Shown here piece by piece: positions 46,590 to 54,684 of a DNA stretch of 64,000 bases. Under the pieces are notes generated by a model. That model ran no database searches. It saw nothing but the letters and a program-made list of their open reading frames with translations, and was not told where the DNA came from. Source of the DNA: Nocardioides exalbidus (lineage in GTDB: Bacteria; Actinomycetota; Actinomycetes; Propionibacteriales; Nocardioidaceae); contig NZ_FNRT01000002.1 of assembly GCF_900105585.1 (NCBI RefSeq), positions 3,658,001-3,722,000 on the forward strand, written 5' to 3'. Position numbers and translations under genes: made by a program. Every line of letters begins with the position of its first letter. The stretch's first letter is position 1.

Positions 46590-46601
46590 GGCATGAGCGT
46601 A
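46581..46601. promoter_or_regulatory. interlocked divergent -10 boxes of dop and the methyltransferase gene
   Basis: TAGGCT (46581-46586, plus) is 6 bases before dop and lies within the first codons of the methyltransferase gene. TACGCT (46596-46601, minus) is 6 bases before the methyltransferase ATG and lies within dop codons 2-3. The centre is the palindrome GCTCATG-G-CATGAGC (46584-46598), which contains both start codons. Confidence 0.55.
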
Positions 46602-48113
46602 CGACGGGTGATGGGCACGGAGGTCGAGTACGGCATCTCGGTGCAGGGGCAGCCGTCGGCCAACCCCATGGTCGCCTCGTCGCAGATCGTCAACGCCTAC
46701 GCCAGCTCGACCGCCCGCGCCCGCCGTGCCCGGTGGGACTTCGAGGAGGAGTCGCCGCTGCGCGACGCCCGCGGCTTCGACATGGCGCGGCAGATCGCCG
46801 ACCCGAGCCAGCTCACCGACGAGGACCTCGGCCTCGCCAACGTCATCCTCACCAACGGCGCCCGGCTCTACGTCGACCACGCGCACCCGGAGTACTCCTC
46901 GCCCGAGGTGACCACGCCGCTCGACGTGGTGCGCTGGGAGAAGGCGGGGGAGCAGGTGATGCTCGACGCGTCCCGGATGGCCGCGATGGTCCCGGGCAGC
47001 ACGCCGATCGTGCTCTACAAGAACAACACCGACAACAAGGGCGCCTCCTACGGCGCCCACGAGAACTACCTGATGCGGCGCTCGACGCAGTTCGCCGAGA
47101 TCGTCCGCCACCTCACGCCGTTCTTCGTCTCCCGGCAGGTCGTCTGCGGTGCCGGTCGCGTGGGCATCGGCCAGGACGGCCGTAACACCACGCCCGAGCG
47201 CGGCTTCCAGATCAGCCAGCGCTCGGACTACTTCGAGGTCGAGGTCGGTCTCGAGACCACGCTCAAGCGGCCGATCATCAACACCCGCGACGAGCCGCAC
47301 GCCGACCCCGCGATCTACCGCCGGCTCCACGTCATCCTCGGTGACGCGAACCTCGCCGAGATCTCGATCTACCTCAAGTCCGGCACCACCTCGCTCGTCC
47401 TGGCGATGATCGAGGACGGCTTCATCGACCGCGACCTCAGTGTCGAGGGAGCCGTGAAGTCGCTGCGCGAGGTCTCGCACGACCCCACGCTCAAGCAGCT
47501 GGTCACCCTGCGCGACGGGCGCCGGCTCACCGCCGTGCAGCTGCAGCTGGAGTACCTCGAGCTCGCCCGCAAGTACGTCGAGGACCGCTACGGCGCCGAC
47601 GCCGACGAGCAGACCGTCGACGTGCTGGCGCGCTGGGAGTCGGTGCTGACCCGCCTCGAGCGCGACCCGATGGAGTGCGCGGCCGAGCTCGACTGGGTCG
47701 CCAAGCTCAAGCTGCTGAGCCAGTACCGCGACCGCGACGGGCTCGACTGGGACGACGCGAAGCTGCACCTCATCGACCTGCAGTACGCCGACGTCCGCCC
47801 GGACAAGGGGCTCTACCACCGCCTCGCCGGTGCCGGCCGGATCCAGCGCCTGCTCGACGACGCCACCGTCGACGCGGCCATGCACGAGCCGCCGGTCGAC
47901 ACGCGCGCCTACTTCCGCGGTCGCTGCCTCGAGAAGTACGCCGGCGCCGTGGCCGCCGCGTCGTGGGACTCGGTGATCTTCGACCTGCCCGGTCGTGAGT
48001 CGCTCCAGCGCGTCCCCACCATCGACCCGCTCCGCGGCACCCGCGCCCACGTCGGAGACCTGATCGACCGCAGCGACACCGCCCAGGCGCTCGTCAGCGC
48101 GATCACCCGGTAG
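46593..48113 (+). CDS. dop: Pup deamidase/depupylase
   Basis: 506 residues of the PafA/Dop glutamine-synthetase-like family. It deamidates the C-terminal Gln of Pup to Glu and also removes Pup from substrates. It begins VMGTEVEYGISVQGQPSANP and contains the insert after SSTARARRARWDFEEESPLRD that distinguishes Dop from PafA. NNTDNKGASYGAHENYL and RPIINTRDEPHAD are shared with PafA. It stands directly before pup, and Pup here ends in Gln, so this activity is required. Confidence 0.95.
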   Translation: MSVRRVMGTEVEYGISVQGQPSANPMVASSQIVNAYASSTARARRARWDFEEESPLRDARGFDMARQIADPSQLTDEDLGLANVILTNGARLYVDHAHPEYSSPEVTTPLDVVRWEKAGEQVMLDASRMAAMVPGSTPIVLYKNNTDNKGASYGAHENYLMRRSTQFAEIVRHLTPFFVSRQVVCGAGRVGIGQDGRNTTPERGFQISQRSDYFEVEVGLETTLKRPIINTRDEPHADPAIYRRLHVILGDANLAEISIYLKSGTTSLVLAMIEDGFIDRDLSVEGAVKSLREVSHDPTLKQLVTLRDGRRLTAVQLQLEYLELARKYVEDRYGADADEQTVDVLARWESVLTRLERDPMECAAELDWVAKLKLLSQYRDRDGLDWDDAKLHLIDLQYADVRPDKGLYHRLAGAGRIQRLLDDATVDAAMHEPPVDTRAYFRGRCLEKYAGAVAAASWDSVIFDLPGRESLQRVPTIDPLRGTRAHVGDLIDRSDTAQALVSAITR

Positions 48114-48156
48114 CCCGGGGACGCCCGACGCGCCCGTCCGCCCACGGTCAACCTCC

Positions 48157-48184
48157 TTGTGACGTCGGCGGGAGTGGATAGGGT
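48157..48184 (+). promoter_or_regulatory. putative promoter of pup-prcBA
   Basis: TTGTGA (48157-48162) and TAGGGT (48179-48184), 16 bases apart. The -10 box is 6 bases before the pup ATG, so the transcript should be leaderless. Confidence 0.55.
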
Positions 48185-48190
48185 CGAGGC

Positions 48191-48388
48191 ATGGCCCAGG
48201 AGCAGAAGCAACCGCGCAAGTCCTCCCAGGAGGAGACGGCGACCGAGGAGGTCGTGGAGACCGACGTCGCCGAGCGCAAGGAGATGATCGACGAGGACGT
48301 CGACGCGATCCTCGACGAGATCGACGAGGTCCTCGAGTCCAACGCCGAGGACTTCGTGAAGTCGTTCATCCAGAAGGGCGGCCAGTGA
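48191..48388 (+). CDS. pup: prokaryotic ubiquitin-like protein Pup
   Basis: 65 residues, highly charged and largely disordered. The C-terminal half matches the Arc-binding helix (DVDAILDEIDEVLESNAEDFV), and the tail is KSFIQKGGQ, the GGQ form that Dop must convert to GGE before PafA can ligate it to lysines. The start is supported by TAGGGT 6 bases upstream. The stop overlaps the prcB GTG by 4 bases (48385-48388). Confidence 0.97.
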   Translation: MAQEQKQPRKSSQEETATEEVVETDVAERKEMIDEDVDAILDEIDEVLESNAEDFVKSFIQKGGQ

Positions 48389-49215
48389 GCGACTCCCGCC
48401 TGCCCACGTCCTTCATGACGCCCGGCACGTCGAGCTTCGCCGACTTCCTGGGCGCCCAGGCGCCTGACCTGCTGCCGTCGCGACGCGCCGTCCCCACGGG
48501 AGACGCCGGCGACCTCGCGCCCCACGGCACCACGATCGTCGCCGCGACCTTCGCCGGCGGTGTCGTGATGGCGGGCGACCGGCGCGCGACGATGGGCAAC
48601 ATCATCGCCCAGCGCGACATCCAGAAGGTCTTCCCGGCCGACGAGTTCTCCGTCGTCGGGATCGCCGGCACCGCCGGCCTGGCGGTCGAGATGGTGCGGC
48701 TGTTCCAGACCGAGCTCGAGCACTACGAGAAGATCGAGGGCACCACGCTGTCGATCGACGGCAAGGCCAACCGTCTCTCGGCGCTCATCCGGGCCAACCT
48801 CGGTCTCGCCATGCAGGGCCTGGCCGTCGTGCCCCTCTTCGCCGGCTACGACCTCGTCGCCGACCAGGGCCGGATCTTCAGCTACGACGTGACCGGCGGC
48901 CGCTACGAGGAGACCGCCTTCCACTCGGTCGGCTCCGGCTCCCTCTTCGCGCGTGGCTCGCTCAAGAAGCTCTACCGCGACGACCTCGACGAGGAGGGCG
49001 TCGTCACCGCCGTCGTCCAGGCGCTCTACGACGCCGCCGACGACGACTCCGCCACCGGCGGCCCCGACCTCACCCGCCGGATCTTCCCGGTCGTCCACGT
49101 GATCACGCCCGACGGCGGCCGGCGGATGCCCGACGCGGAGGTCTCGGCCATCGCGGACCGGATGATCGCCGCCCGGATGCAGCGCCCCGACGGGCCCGCC
49201 GCCTCCCTCACCTGA
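48385..49215 (+). CDS. prcB: 20S proteasome beta subunit
   Basis: 276 residues. The propeptide of 48 residues ends in HG, exposing Thr49 (TTIVAATFAGGVVMAGDRRAT) as the N-terminal nucleophile after self-cleavage. Lys in DRRAT-region and GTAGLAVEMVRLFQ, plus the SVGSGSLFARGSLK segment, complete the Ntn-hydrolase active site. The GTG start overlaps the pup stop. A 111-base gap with a small reading frame separates it from prcA. Confidence 0.96.
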   Translation: MSDSRLPTSFMTPGTSSFADFLGAQAPDLLPSRRAVPTGDAGDLAPHGTTIVAATFAGGVVMAGDRRATMGNIIAQRDIQKVFPADEFSVVGIAGTAGLAVEMVRLFQTELEHYEKIEGTTLSIDGKANRLSALIRANLGLAMQGLAVVPLFAGYDLVADQGRIFSYDVTGGRYEETAFHSVGSGSLFARGSLKKLYRDDLDEEGVVTAVVQALYDAADDDSATGGPDLTRRIFPVVHVITPDGGRRMPDAEVSAIADRMIAARMQRPDGPAASLT

Positions 49216-49231
49216 CGGATTGGAACACCCC

Positions 49232-49330
49232 ATGCACAGTGCGCGTAGCAGCCTCGTGGCCGAGCGAAGCGAGGCAGTCCGGACGAGCCATGCCCGGGCC
49301 TGCTCCTGCGAGGCCGGAGGCGTCGCATGA
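49232..49330 (+). CDS. possible 32-residue leader frame between prcB and prcA
   Basis: An ATG frame, starting MHSARSSLVAERSEAVRT, that ends exactly at the prcA start (ATGA, 49327-49330). It could couple prcA translation to upstream ribosomes, as prcA is otherwise 111 bases from prcB. It also contains a GCCTCG/CGAGGC hairpin (49251-49256/49270-49275), and its GAGCGAAGCGAG core resembles common actinobacterial intergenic palindromes, so the frame may be accidental. There is no clear ribosome binding site. Confidence 0.3.
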   Translation: MHSARSSLVAERSEAVRTSHARACSCEAGGVA

Positions 49331-50226
49331 GCATGCCGTTCTACGTCTCGCCCGAGCAGCTGATGAAGGACCGGGCCGACTTCGCCCGCAAGGGCATCGC
49401 CCGCGGTCGGTCGGTCGTCGCCGTCCAGTACGCCGACGGCGTGCTGTTCGTCTCGGAGAACCCGTCGCAGGCGCTGCACAAGGTCAGCGAGATCTACGAC
49501 CGCATCGCCTTCGCCGCGGTCGGGCGCTACAACGAGTTCGAGAACCTCCGCATCGCGGGCGTACGCCTCGCCGACATGCGCGGCTACGCCTACGACCGCC
49601 GCGACGTCACCGGTCGCGGGCTGGCCAACGCCTACGCCCAGACCCTCGGCACGATCTTCTCCTCGGGCGGGGAGAAGCCCTACGAGGTGGAGATCTTCGT
49701 CGCCGAGATCGGCGACTCCGCCGCGGACGACCAGCTCTACCGGCTGACCTACGACGGCCAGGTCGCCGACGAGCACGGCTACGCCGTGATGGGCGGTGCC
49801 GCCGACGTCGTCGCCGGGCACCTCGCCGAGCACTACGTCGAGGGCGCGAGCCTGGCCGACGCGCTGCGCGTCGCGGTCGCAGCCCTGGGCCACACCGAGT
49901 CCGAGGACCGGGTGATCCCGGCCGACGCCCTCGAGGTCGCGGCGCTGGACCGCACCCGCACCCAGCCCCGCAAGTTCCTCCGCCTGCGGGCGTCACGGCT
50001 CGAGGAGATCCTCGGCGTCAGGGGCGCCGCCGACCCGGCGGCGGAGGACGGACCGGACGCCAACGGGGGAGTCGGCCAGCACCAGTCAGGTGTCGACGAC
50101 CCGAACGACCCCACCGACCAGGTCAGCGGTGCGGTCGCCCCGCTGGAGGACCCGGTCACGGGCGAGCCGCCCGTCGCGCCCCCCGTGGCGCCGCCGGTCG
50201 CGCCGCCGGAGCCCGGCGACAGCTGA
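49327..50226 (+). CDS. prcA: 20S proteasome alpha subunit
   Basis: 299 residues. It begins MSMPFYVSPEQLMKDRADFARKGIARGRSVVAVQY, the gating N terminus of the alpha ring, followed by the non-catalytic Ntn core (VSEIYDRIAFAAVGRYNEFENLR). The last about 67 residues are a disordered, acidic and proline-rich tail containing repeated PPVA units. Seven copies form each outer ring, on which Arc docks. GGAGG near 49316 serves as ribosome binding site. Confidence 0.96.
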   Translation: MSMPFYVSPEQLMKDRADFARKGIARGRSVVAVQYADGVLFVSENPSQALHKVSEIYDRIAFAAVGRYNEFENLRIAGVRLADMRGYAYDRRDVTGRGLANAYAQTLGTIFSSGGEKPYEVEIFVAEIGDSAADDQLYRLTYDGQVADEHGYAVMGGAADVVAGHLAEHYVEGASLADALRVAVAALGHTESEDRVIPADALEVAALDRTRTQPRKFLRLRASRLEEILGVRGAADPAAEDGPDANGGVGQHQSGVDDPNDPTDQVSGAVAPLEDPVTGEPPVAPPVAPPVAPPEPGDS

Positions 50227-50239
50227 CGTCGGCACGGGT

Positions 50240-50650
50240 TCAGTGCAGGTGGAGCCCCGGCCACTCGGCCGTGGGCTCGGTCGGGATGCCGCCGAGGCGG
50301 CGGCGGTAGCGCACGAACGGCGTGAACTCGTCCAGCGCGCCCCACAGCCGCTGGTGGGCCGCCCACGGCAGCGGTCCGGTCGGCACGACGTTGCCGTCGG
50401 GGCCGAACTCGTGCCAGGCCGCGCCGAAGCCGATCCACACCGGCGTCCAGGTGCCCGCGTCGTCCCACTCGCCACGGTGCTGCTCGACCAGCCGGCGCCG
50501 CACCTGGAACTCCATGCGCGCCCCGTCGATCACGACCGGTGCCGTGCGCACGGGCCACAACCACATGTCCTCGGTCATCACCCGGAGCTCGAGGTCCGCG
50601 ACGACGCCCGGCTCGACCAGGACGGTCGCGACGAGGTGACGGGCTCTCAT
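50240..50650 (-). CDS. hypothetical protein, 136 residues
   Basis: Not recognised. A soluble, tryptophan-rich protein (WLWPVRTAPVV, WTPVWIGFGAAWHEFG, LPWAAHQRLWGAL) with regular beta-like segments and no signal peptide. The start at 50650 (MRARHLVATVLVEPG) is chosen because upstream residues become low-complexity and overlap the neighbouring gene. No clear promoter is seen; it may be co-transcribed with the membrane-protein gene upstream on the same strand, 10 bases away. Confidence 0.65.
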   Translation of the reverse strand: MRARHLVATVLVEPGVVADLELRVMTEDMWLWPVRTAPVVIDGARMEFQVRRRLVEQHRGEWDDAGTWTPVWIGFGAAWHEFGPDGNVVPTGPLPWAAHQRLWGALDEFTPFVRYRRRLGGIPTEPTAEWPGLHLH

Positions 50651-50660
50651 GGAGCCACGC

Positions 50661-51149
50661 TCACCCCACCGGGGCGGACCCGTCAAGATGTCGTCGCCCG
50701 GGCGTGGGCTGGGCCTGCTGCTCGGCCCGACGCCTGTCACTGGCACTCATCGCCAGCGAGGCACCCGCAGCCACCACGCCCATCCACAGTCGGGGACGGC
50801 GTACGCCCCGCGTCGCGAGCGAGCGCTCGGCCCAGGCGTCAACAGCCTGCCCGCCGCGGCTGATCCCGGCCACGAGCGCACCGAAACCCACCGCCAGCGC
50901 CACGGTCGTGGCCGTGCCCGGGCGCACGGGACCGGTCTCCCGAGCTGCCGGCGCGTCGGGGGCGTCGAGCTGGGAGATGCCGATCGCCACGGCGCCCGCA
51001 CCGAGCGCCCCGAGGCCGCCGTGGAGTGCCCAGCGCGCCGGCCGCGACCAGCGCTGGACCGGGACGTGGGTCGTCACCAGTCCGGTGGCGACCGCCAGGG
51101 CGATGTGTGCGGGCCACGAGTCGAGGCGGGACTCCAGAGGGCGATCCAT
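50661..51149 (-). CDS. hypothetical membrane protein, 162 residues
   Basis: Not recognised. About four weakly hydrophobic segments (PAHIALAVATGLVTTHV, ALHGGLGALGAGAVAIGISQL, TATTVALAVGFGALVAGIS, LWMGVVAAGASLAMSAS) and a basic C-terminal tail. It lies between prcA and pafA on the opposite strand, which is a common place for such a gene in related genomes as far as I recall. The start at 51149 is supported by TAGGTT 6 bases upstream on this strand. Confidence 0.7.
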   Translation of the reverse strand: MDRPLESRLDSWPAHIALAVATGLVTTHVPVQRWSRPARWALHGGLGALGAGAVAIGISQLDAPDAPAARETGPVRPGTATTVALAVGFGALVAGISRGGQAVDAWAERSLATRGVRRPRLWMGVVAAGASLAMSASDRRRAEQQAQPTPGRRHLDGSAPVG

Positions 51150-51155
51150 GCCCGC

Positions 51156-51161
51156 AACCTA
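51156..51161 (-). promoter_or_regulatory. leaderless-type -10 box of the hypothetical membrane protein gene
   Basis: TAGGTT on the minus strand, 6 bases before the ATG at 51149. Confidence 0.5.
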
Positions 51162-51216
51162 GGCAGGAGCGCCAAGTTTCGGCGCGGAGCAGCAACAACT
51201 CTGTGGTCCCCGGTCC

Positions 51217-51222
51217 TAGTGT
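51217..51222 (+). promoter_or_regulatory. leaderless-type -10 box of pafA
   Basis: TAGTGT 6 bases before the ATG at 51229. Confidence 0.5.
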
Positions 51223-51228
51223 GGGTCC

Positions 51229-52590
51229 ATGGACCGGCGGATCTTCGGCATCGAGAACGAGTACGGCGTGACGTGCACGTTCAAGGGCCAGCGCCGGCTG
51301 AGCCCCGACGAGGTGGCCCGCTACCTGTTCCGCAAGGTGGTCAGCTGGGGCCGGTCGTCCAACGTGTTCCTCCGCAACGGCGCGCGGCTCTACCTCGACG
51401 TCGGCAGCCACCCGGAGTACGCGACGCCCGAGTGCGACGACATCGTCGACCTCGTCACCCACGACAAGGCGGGGGAGCGGATCCTCGAGGGCCTGCTGCT
51501 CGACGCCGAGGCGCGCCTCCACGAGGAGGGCATCGCCGGCGACATCTACCTCTTCAAGAACAACACCGACTCGGCCGGGAACTCCTACGGCTGCCACGAG
51601 AACTACCTCGTCGGACGAGCGGGCGAGTTCAGCCGGCTCGCCGACATCCTGATCCCGTTCCTGGTGACCCGCCAGATCGTCGTCGGCGCGGGCAAGGTCG
51701 TCATGACCCCGCGCGGGGCGTCCTACAGCGTGAGCCAGCGCGCGGAGCACATCTGGGAGGGCGTCAGCAGCGCGACCACCCGCAGCCGTCCGATCATCAA
51801 CACCCGCGACGAGCCGCACGCGGACGCGGAGCGGTTCCGCCGGCTGCACGTGATCGTCGGCGACTCCAACATGAGCGAGACGACCACGATGCTCAAGGTC
51901 GCCTCGTGCGACCTGGTGCTGCGGATGATCGAGGAGGGCGTGGTGATGCGCGACCTCACGATGGAGAACCCGATCCGCGCGATCCGCGAGATCAGCCACG
52001 ACCCCACGGGCCAGCGCAAGGTGCGCCTGGCCAACGGTCGCGAGGCCAGCGCGCTCGAGATCCAGGCGGAGTACCTGTCCAAGGCCCGTGACTTCGTCGA
52101 CCGCCGGCAGATCTCCACGCCCACCATCGAGCGCGCGCTCGACCTCTGGGAGCGCGGCCTCAAGGCCGTCGAGTCCGACGACCTCGGCCTGGTCGACCGC
52201 GAGATCGACTGGGTCATCAAGCTCAAGCTGATCGAGCGCTACCGCGCCAAGCACGGCCTGTCTCTGGGTGACGCGCGCATCGCCCAGCTCGACCTGGCCT
52301 ACCACGACATCCACCGCGGTCGCGGCCTCTACTACCTGCTGGAGAAGCGCGGTGCGGTCGCCCGCGTCACCAGCGACCTCAAGATCTTCGAGGCCAAGAG
52401 CGTCCCCCCGCAGAACACCCGCGCGCGCCTGCGTGGCGAGTTCATCCGCAAGGCGCAGGAGCGCCGACGCGACTTCACCGTCGACTGGGTGCACCTCAAG
52501 CTCAACGACCAGGCGCAGCGCACCGTCCTCTGCAAGGACCCCTTCAAGGCCTACGACGAGCGCGTCCAGCGCCTCATCGACGGCATGTGA
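51229..52590 (+). CDS. pafA: Pup-protein ligase
   Basis: 453 residues, normal for PafA. It activates the Pup C-terminal Glu with ATP and attaches it to substrate lysines. It begins RRIFGIENEYGVTCTFKGQRRL with the metal-binding Glu pair, then NNTDSAGNSYGCHENYL and RPIINTRDEPHADAERFRRLH, shared with Dop. It lacks the Dop insert. Unlike the pup-prcBA genes it has its own leaderless-type promoter. Confidence 0.96.
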   Translation: MDRRIFGIENEYGVTCTFKGQRRLSPDEVARYLFRKVVSWGRSSNVFLRNGARLYLDVGSHPEYATPECDDIVDLVTHDKAGERILEGLLLDAEARLHEEGIAGDIYLFKNNTDSAGNSYGCHENYLVGRAGEFSRLADILIPFLVTRQIVVGAGKVVMTPRGASYSVSQRAEHIWEGVSSATTRSRPIINTRDEPHADAERFRRLHVIVGDSNMSETTTMLKVASCDLVLRMIEEGVVMRDLTMENPIRAIREISHDPTGQRKVRLANGREASALEIQAEYLSKARDFVDRRQISTPTIERALDLWERGLKAVESDDLGLVDREIDWVIKLKLIERYRAKHGLSLGDARIAQLDLAYHDIHRGRGLYYLLEKRGAVARVTSDLKIFEAKSVPPQNTRARLRGEFIRKAQERRRDFTVDWVHLKLNDQAQRTVLCKDPFKAYDERVQRLIDGM

Positions 52591-52692
52591 CCCACTCGTG
52601 ACCGGTCCGTGACCGGTGTCGTCGTCGTCCGCTGGGCAGCGCTGGATATGGTGACCCGGCAAACGCCTGAGTCGATCGATGAGGTAGATCTC

Positions 52693-53652
52693 GTGTCCCG
52701 TGTACGTTCCGCTGCGCTCAGCGGTGTCCTCGCCCTCACCCTGCTCGGCCTCGCCGCGTGCGGCTCGGCGTCCAGTGATGACGAGGCCGGGGGCGCGCCG
52801 CTCAGCTCGGTGACGATCACCGGCGACCAGGGCAAGGAGCCCAAGGTCACCTTCGACGGTCGTCTCGACGGCTCCCAGGAGGAGACCGAGGTCCTGGTGG
52901 AGGGCGACGGCGAGACCGTGGCCGACGGCGACACGGTGCAGGCGAACTGGTGGATCGGCAACGGCTTCACCGAGAAGGAAGCCCAGAGCACCTACACCAA
53001 GGGCGGGGCGACCCAGTCGGTCGAGATCTCCGACGACATCCTGCCGTTCCTGCGCGAGGCCACGATCGGCCACAAGGTCGGCGACCGCGTGGTGCTGCTG
53101 ACCTCGGCCGAGAAGGCCTACGGCGAGACGGGCAACCCGACGATCGGCATCGGCAACAAGGACTCCGTCCTCGCGATCGTGGACATCATGGGACGCAAGG
53201 ACACCGTCCCGCCGCTCGACGGCCCCCAGGGCGAGGAGAAGAAGCCCGCGAGCTGGGCACCGACCCTCATCGAGAAGGACGGCGTCATCACGGGCCTCGA
53301 CTTCACGAACGCCCACGAGCCGAGCGGCAAGCTCATCGCGACGACGCTCGTCAAGGGTGACGGCGCGAAGGTCAAGTCCGGCCAGACCCTCAAGGTCAAC
53401 TACCTCGGCCAGGTCTACGACGCCAAGGCGCCGTTCGACGAGTCCTACAGCAAGGAGCCGGCCGAGTTCCCGATCGGCGTCGGCCAGGTCATCACCGGCT
53501 GGGACGAGCGCCTCGTCGGTCGCACCGTGGGCTCGCGCGTGATCCTCGAGATCCCGCCGGCCGACGGCTACGGCGAGAAGGGCAACGAGAGCGCCGGCAT
53601 CAAGGGCACCGACACATTGTTCTTCGTCGTCGACATCCTCGCGGCCTCCTGA
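52693..53652 (+). CDS. FKBP-type peptidyl-prolyl isomerase lipoprotein
   Basis: 319 residues. Signal peptide with lipobox LAAC (Cys23). Two FKBP domains follow: the first around GDTVQANWWIGNGFTEKEAQSTY and IGHKVGDRVVLLTSAEKAYGE, the second around GQTLKVNYLGQVYDAKAPFDESY and PIGVGQVITGWDERLVGRTVGSRVILEIPPADGYG. It folds proteins outside the membrane. The GTG at 52693 is chosen because GAGG precedes it and it gives the signal peptide; an upstream start would add a non-hydrophobic extension. This gene beside pafA/pafBC is a usual actinobacterial neighbour. Confidence 0.88.
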   Translation: MSRVRSAALSGVLALTLLGLAACGSASSDDEAGGAPLSSVTITGDQGKEPKVTFDGRLDGSQEETEVLVEGDGETVADGDTVQANWWIGNGFTEKEAQSTYTKGGATQSVEISDDILPFLREATIGHKVGDRVVLLTSAEKAYGETGNPTIGIGNKDSVLAIVDIMGRKDTVPPLDGPQGEEKKPASWAPTLIEKDGVITGLDFTNAHEPSGKLIATTLVKGDGAKVKSGQTLKVNYLGQVYDAKAPFDESYSKEPAEFPIGVGQVITGWDERLVGRTVGSRVILEIPPADGYGEKGNESAGIKGTDTLFFVVDILAAS

Positions 53653-53688
53653 GTCGCACGAGCCGGCACGGACAGGGGAGGGAGCGGG

Positions 53689-54684
53689 ATGGCGCAGCCA
53701 CGGGCCGAACGCCTGATGAACCTGCACATCCTGCTGCTCGGCGCCAAGCGATTCATCGGCAAGGACGCCATCCGCGAGGCGGTCTACCCCGAGCACCCTC
53801 GCGGTCCGGCCGGTGACGAGGCCTTCGAGCGCGCCTTCGAGCGCGACAAGGACGCCCTGCGCCAGATCGGCGCGGTGATCGAGGTCGGCAGCGCCGACGT
53901 CTTCTTCGACGACGAGATCGGCTACCGCATCCCGACCGAGCAGACCTCGCTTCCGGAGATCCGCTTCGAGTCCGACGAGGCCGCCGTGCTCGGCCTCGCC
54001 GCCCAGGTCTGGCAGCAGGCCACGCTGGCAAAGGCGACGGGTCGCGCGCTCGCGAAGCTGAAGGGCCAGGGCGTCGAGATCGACCCGTCCCGCCTGGAGG
54101 TGGTCGCCCCGGCGATCGCCGCTGACGAGCCCGCCTTCGAGCCCCTGTGGGACGCGATCGGCAAGCGCCGGCAGGTGAGCTTCGCCTACCAGCGGCCGAG
54201 CGAGACCGAGCCCAGCGCGCGCCGGCTCCAGCCCTGGGGGCTGGCCCGCTCCTCGGGTCGCTGGTACGTCGTGGGCCTCGACGTCGACCGCGGCGCCGAG
54301 CGCGTCTTCCGCCTCTCCCGCATCGTCGGCACCGTGCGCGCCACGGGCAAGTCGGCGGCGTACGACGTCCCGCCGGGCACCGACGTGCGCGCGGTCGCGC
54401 GGCGGCTCTCGCCGTCGTTCCCCTCCGTCCGGGCCGAGGTCCGGGTCCGGCAGGGGATGGGCATCGGGCTCCGCCGGCGCGCCGAGTCGGTCACCCCGCT
54501 CGAGGAGCCGGCCGGCTGGGACCTGCTGGTCGTCGAGGGTCCGGTGCACGAGCTCTCCGACGAGGTCCTCACCTACGGTTCCGACGCCGTGGTCCAGGGA
54601 CCGCAGGCGCTGCGGGACGACGTGGTCGCCCGGCTGGAGGCCGTCGCAGGCGCCGAGCCCGCCGGGGGAGGTGCGCAGGCATGA
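53689..54684 (+). CDS. pafB: WYL-domain transcriptional regulator PafB
   Basis: 331 residues. The N-terminal winged helix (ERLMNLHILLLGAKRFIGKDAIREAVYP) is followed by a WYL domain (RQVSFAYQRPSETEPSARRLQPWGLARSSGRWYVVGLDVDRGAERVFRLSRI) and a WCX-like C terminus. With PafC it activates DNA-damage genes in mycobacteria, independently of LexA. GGGGAGGG precedes the ATG. It overlaps pafC by ATGA (54681-54684). Confidence 0.93.
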   Translation: MAQPRAERLMNLHILLLGAKRFIGKDAIREAVYPEHPRGPAGDEAFERAFERDKDALRQIGAVIEVGSADVFFDDEIGYRIPTEQTSLPEIRFESDEAAVLGLAAQVWQQATLAKATGRALAKLKGQGVEIDPSRLEVVAPAIAADEPAFEPLWDAIGKRRQVSFAYQRPSETEPSARRLQPWGLARSSGRWYVVGLDVDRGAERVFRLSRIVGTVRATGKSAAYDVPPGTDVRAVARRLSPSFPSVRAEVRVRQGMGIGLRRRAESVTPLEEPAGWDLLVVEGPVHELSDEVLTYGSDAVVQGPQALRDDVVARLEAVAGAEPAGGGAQA

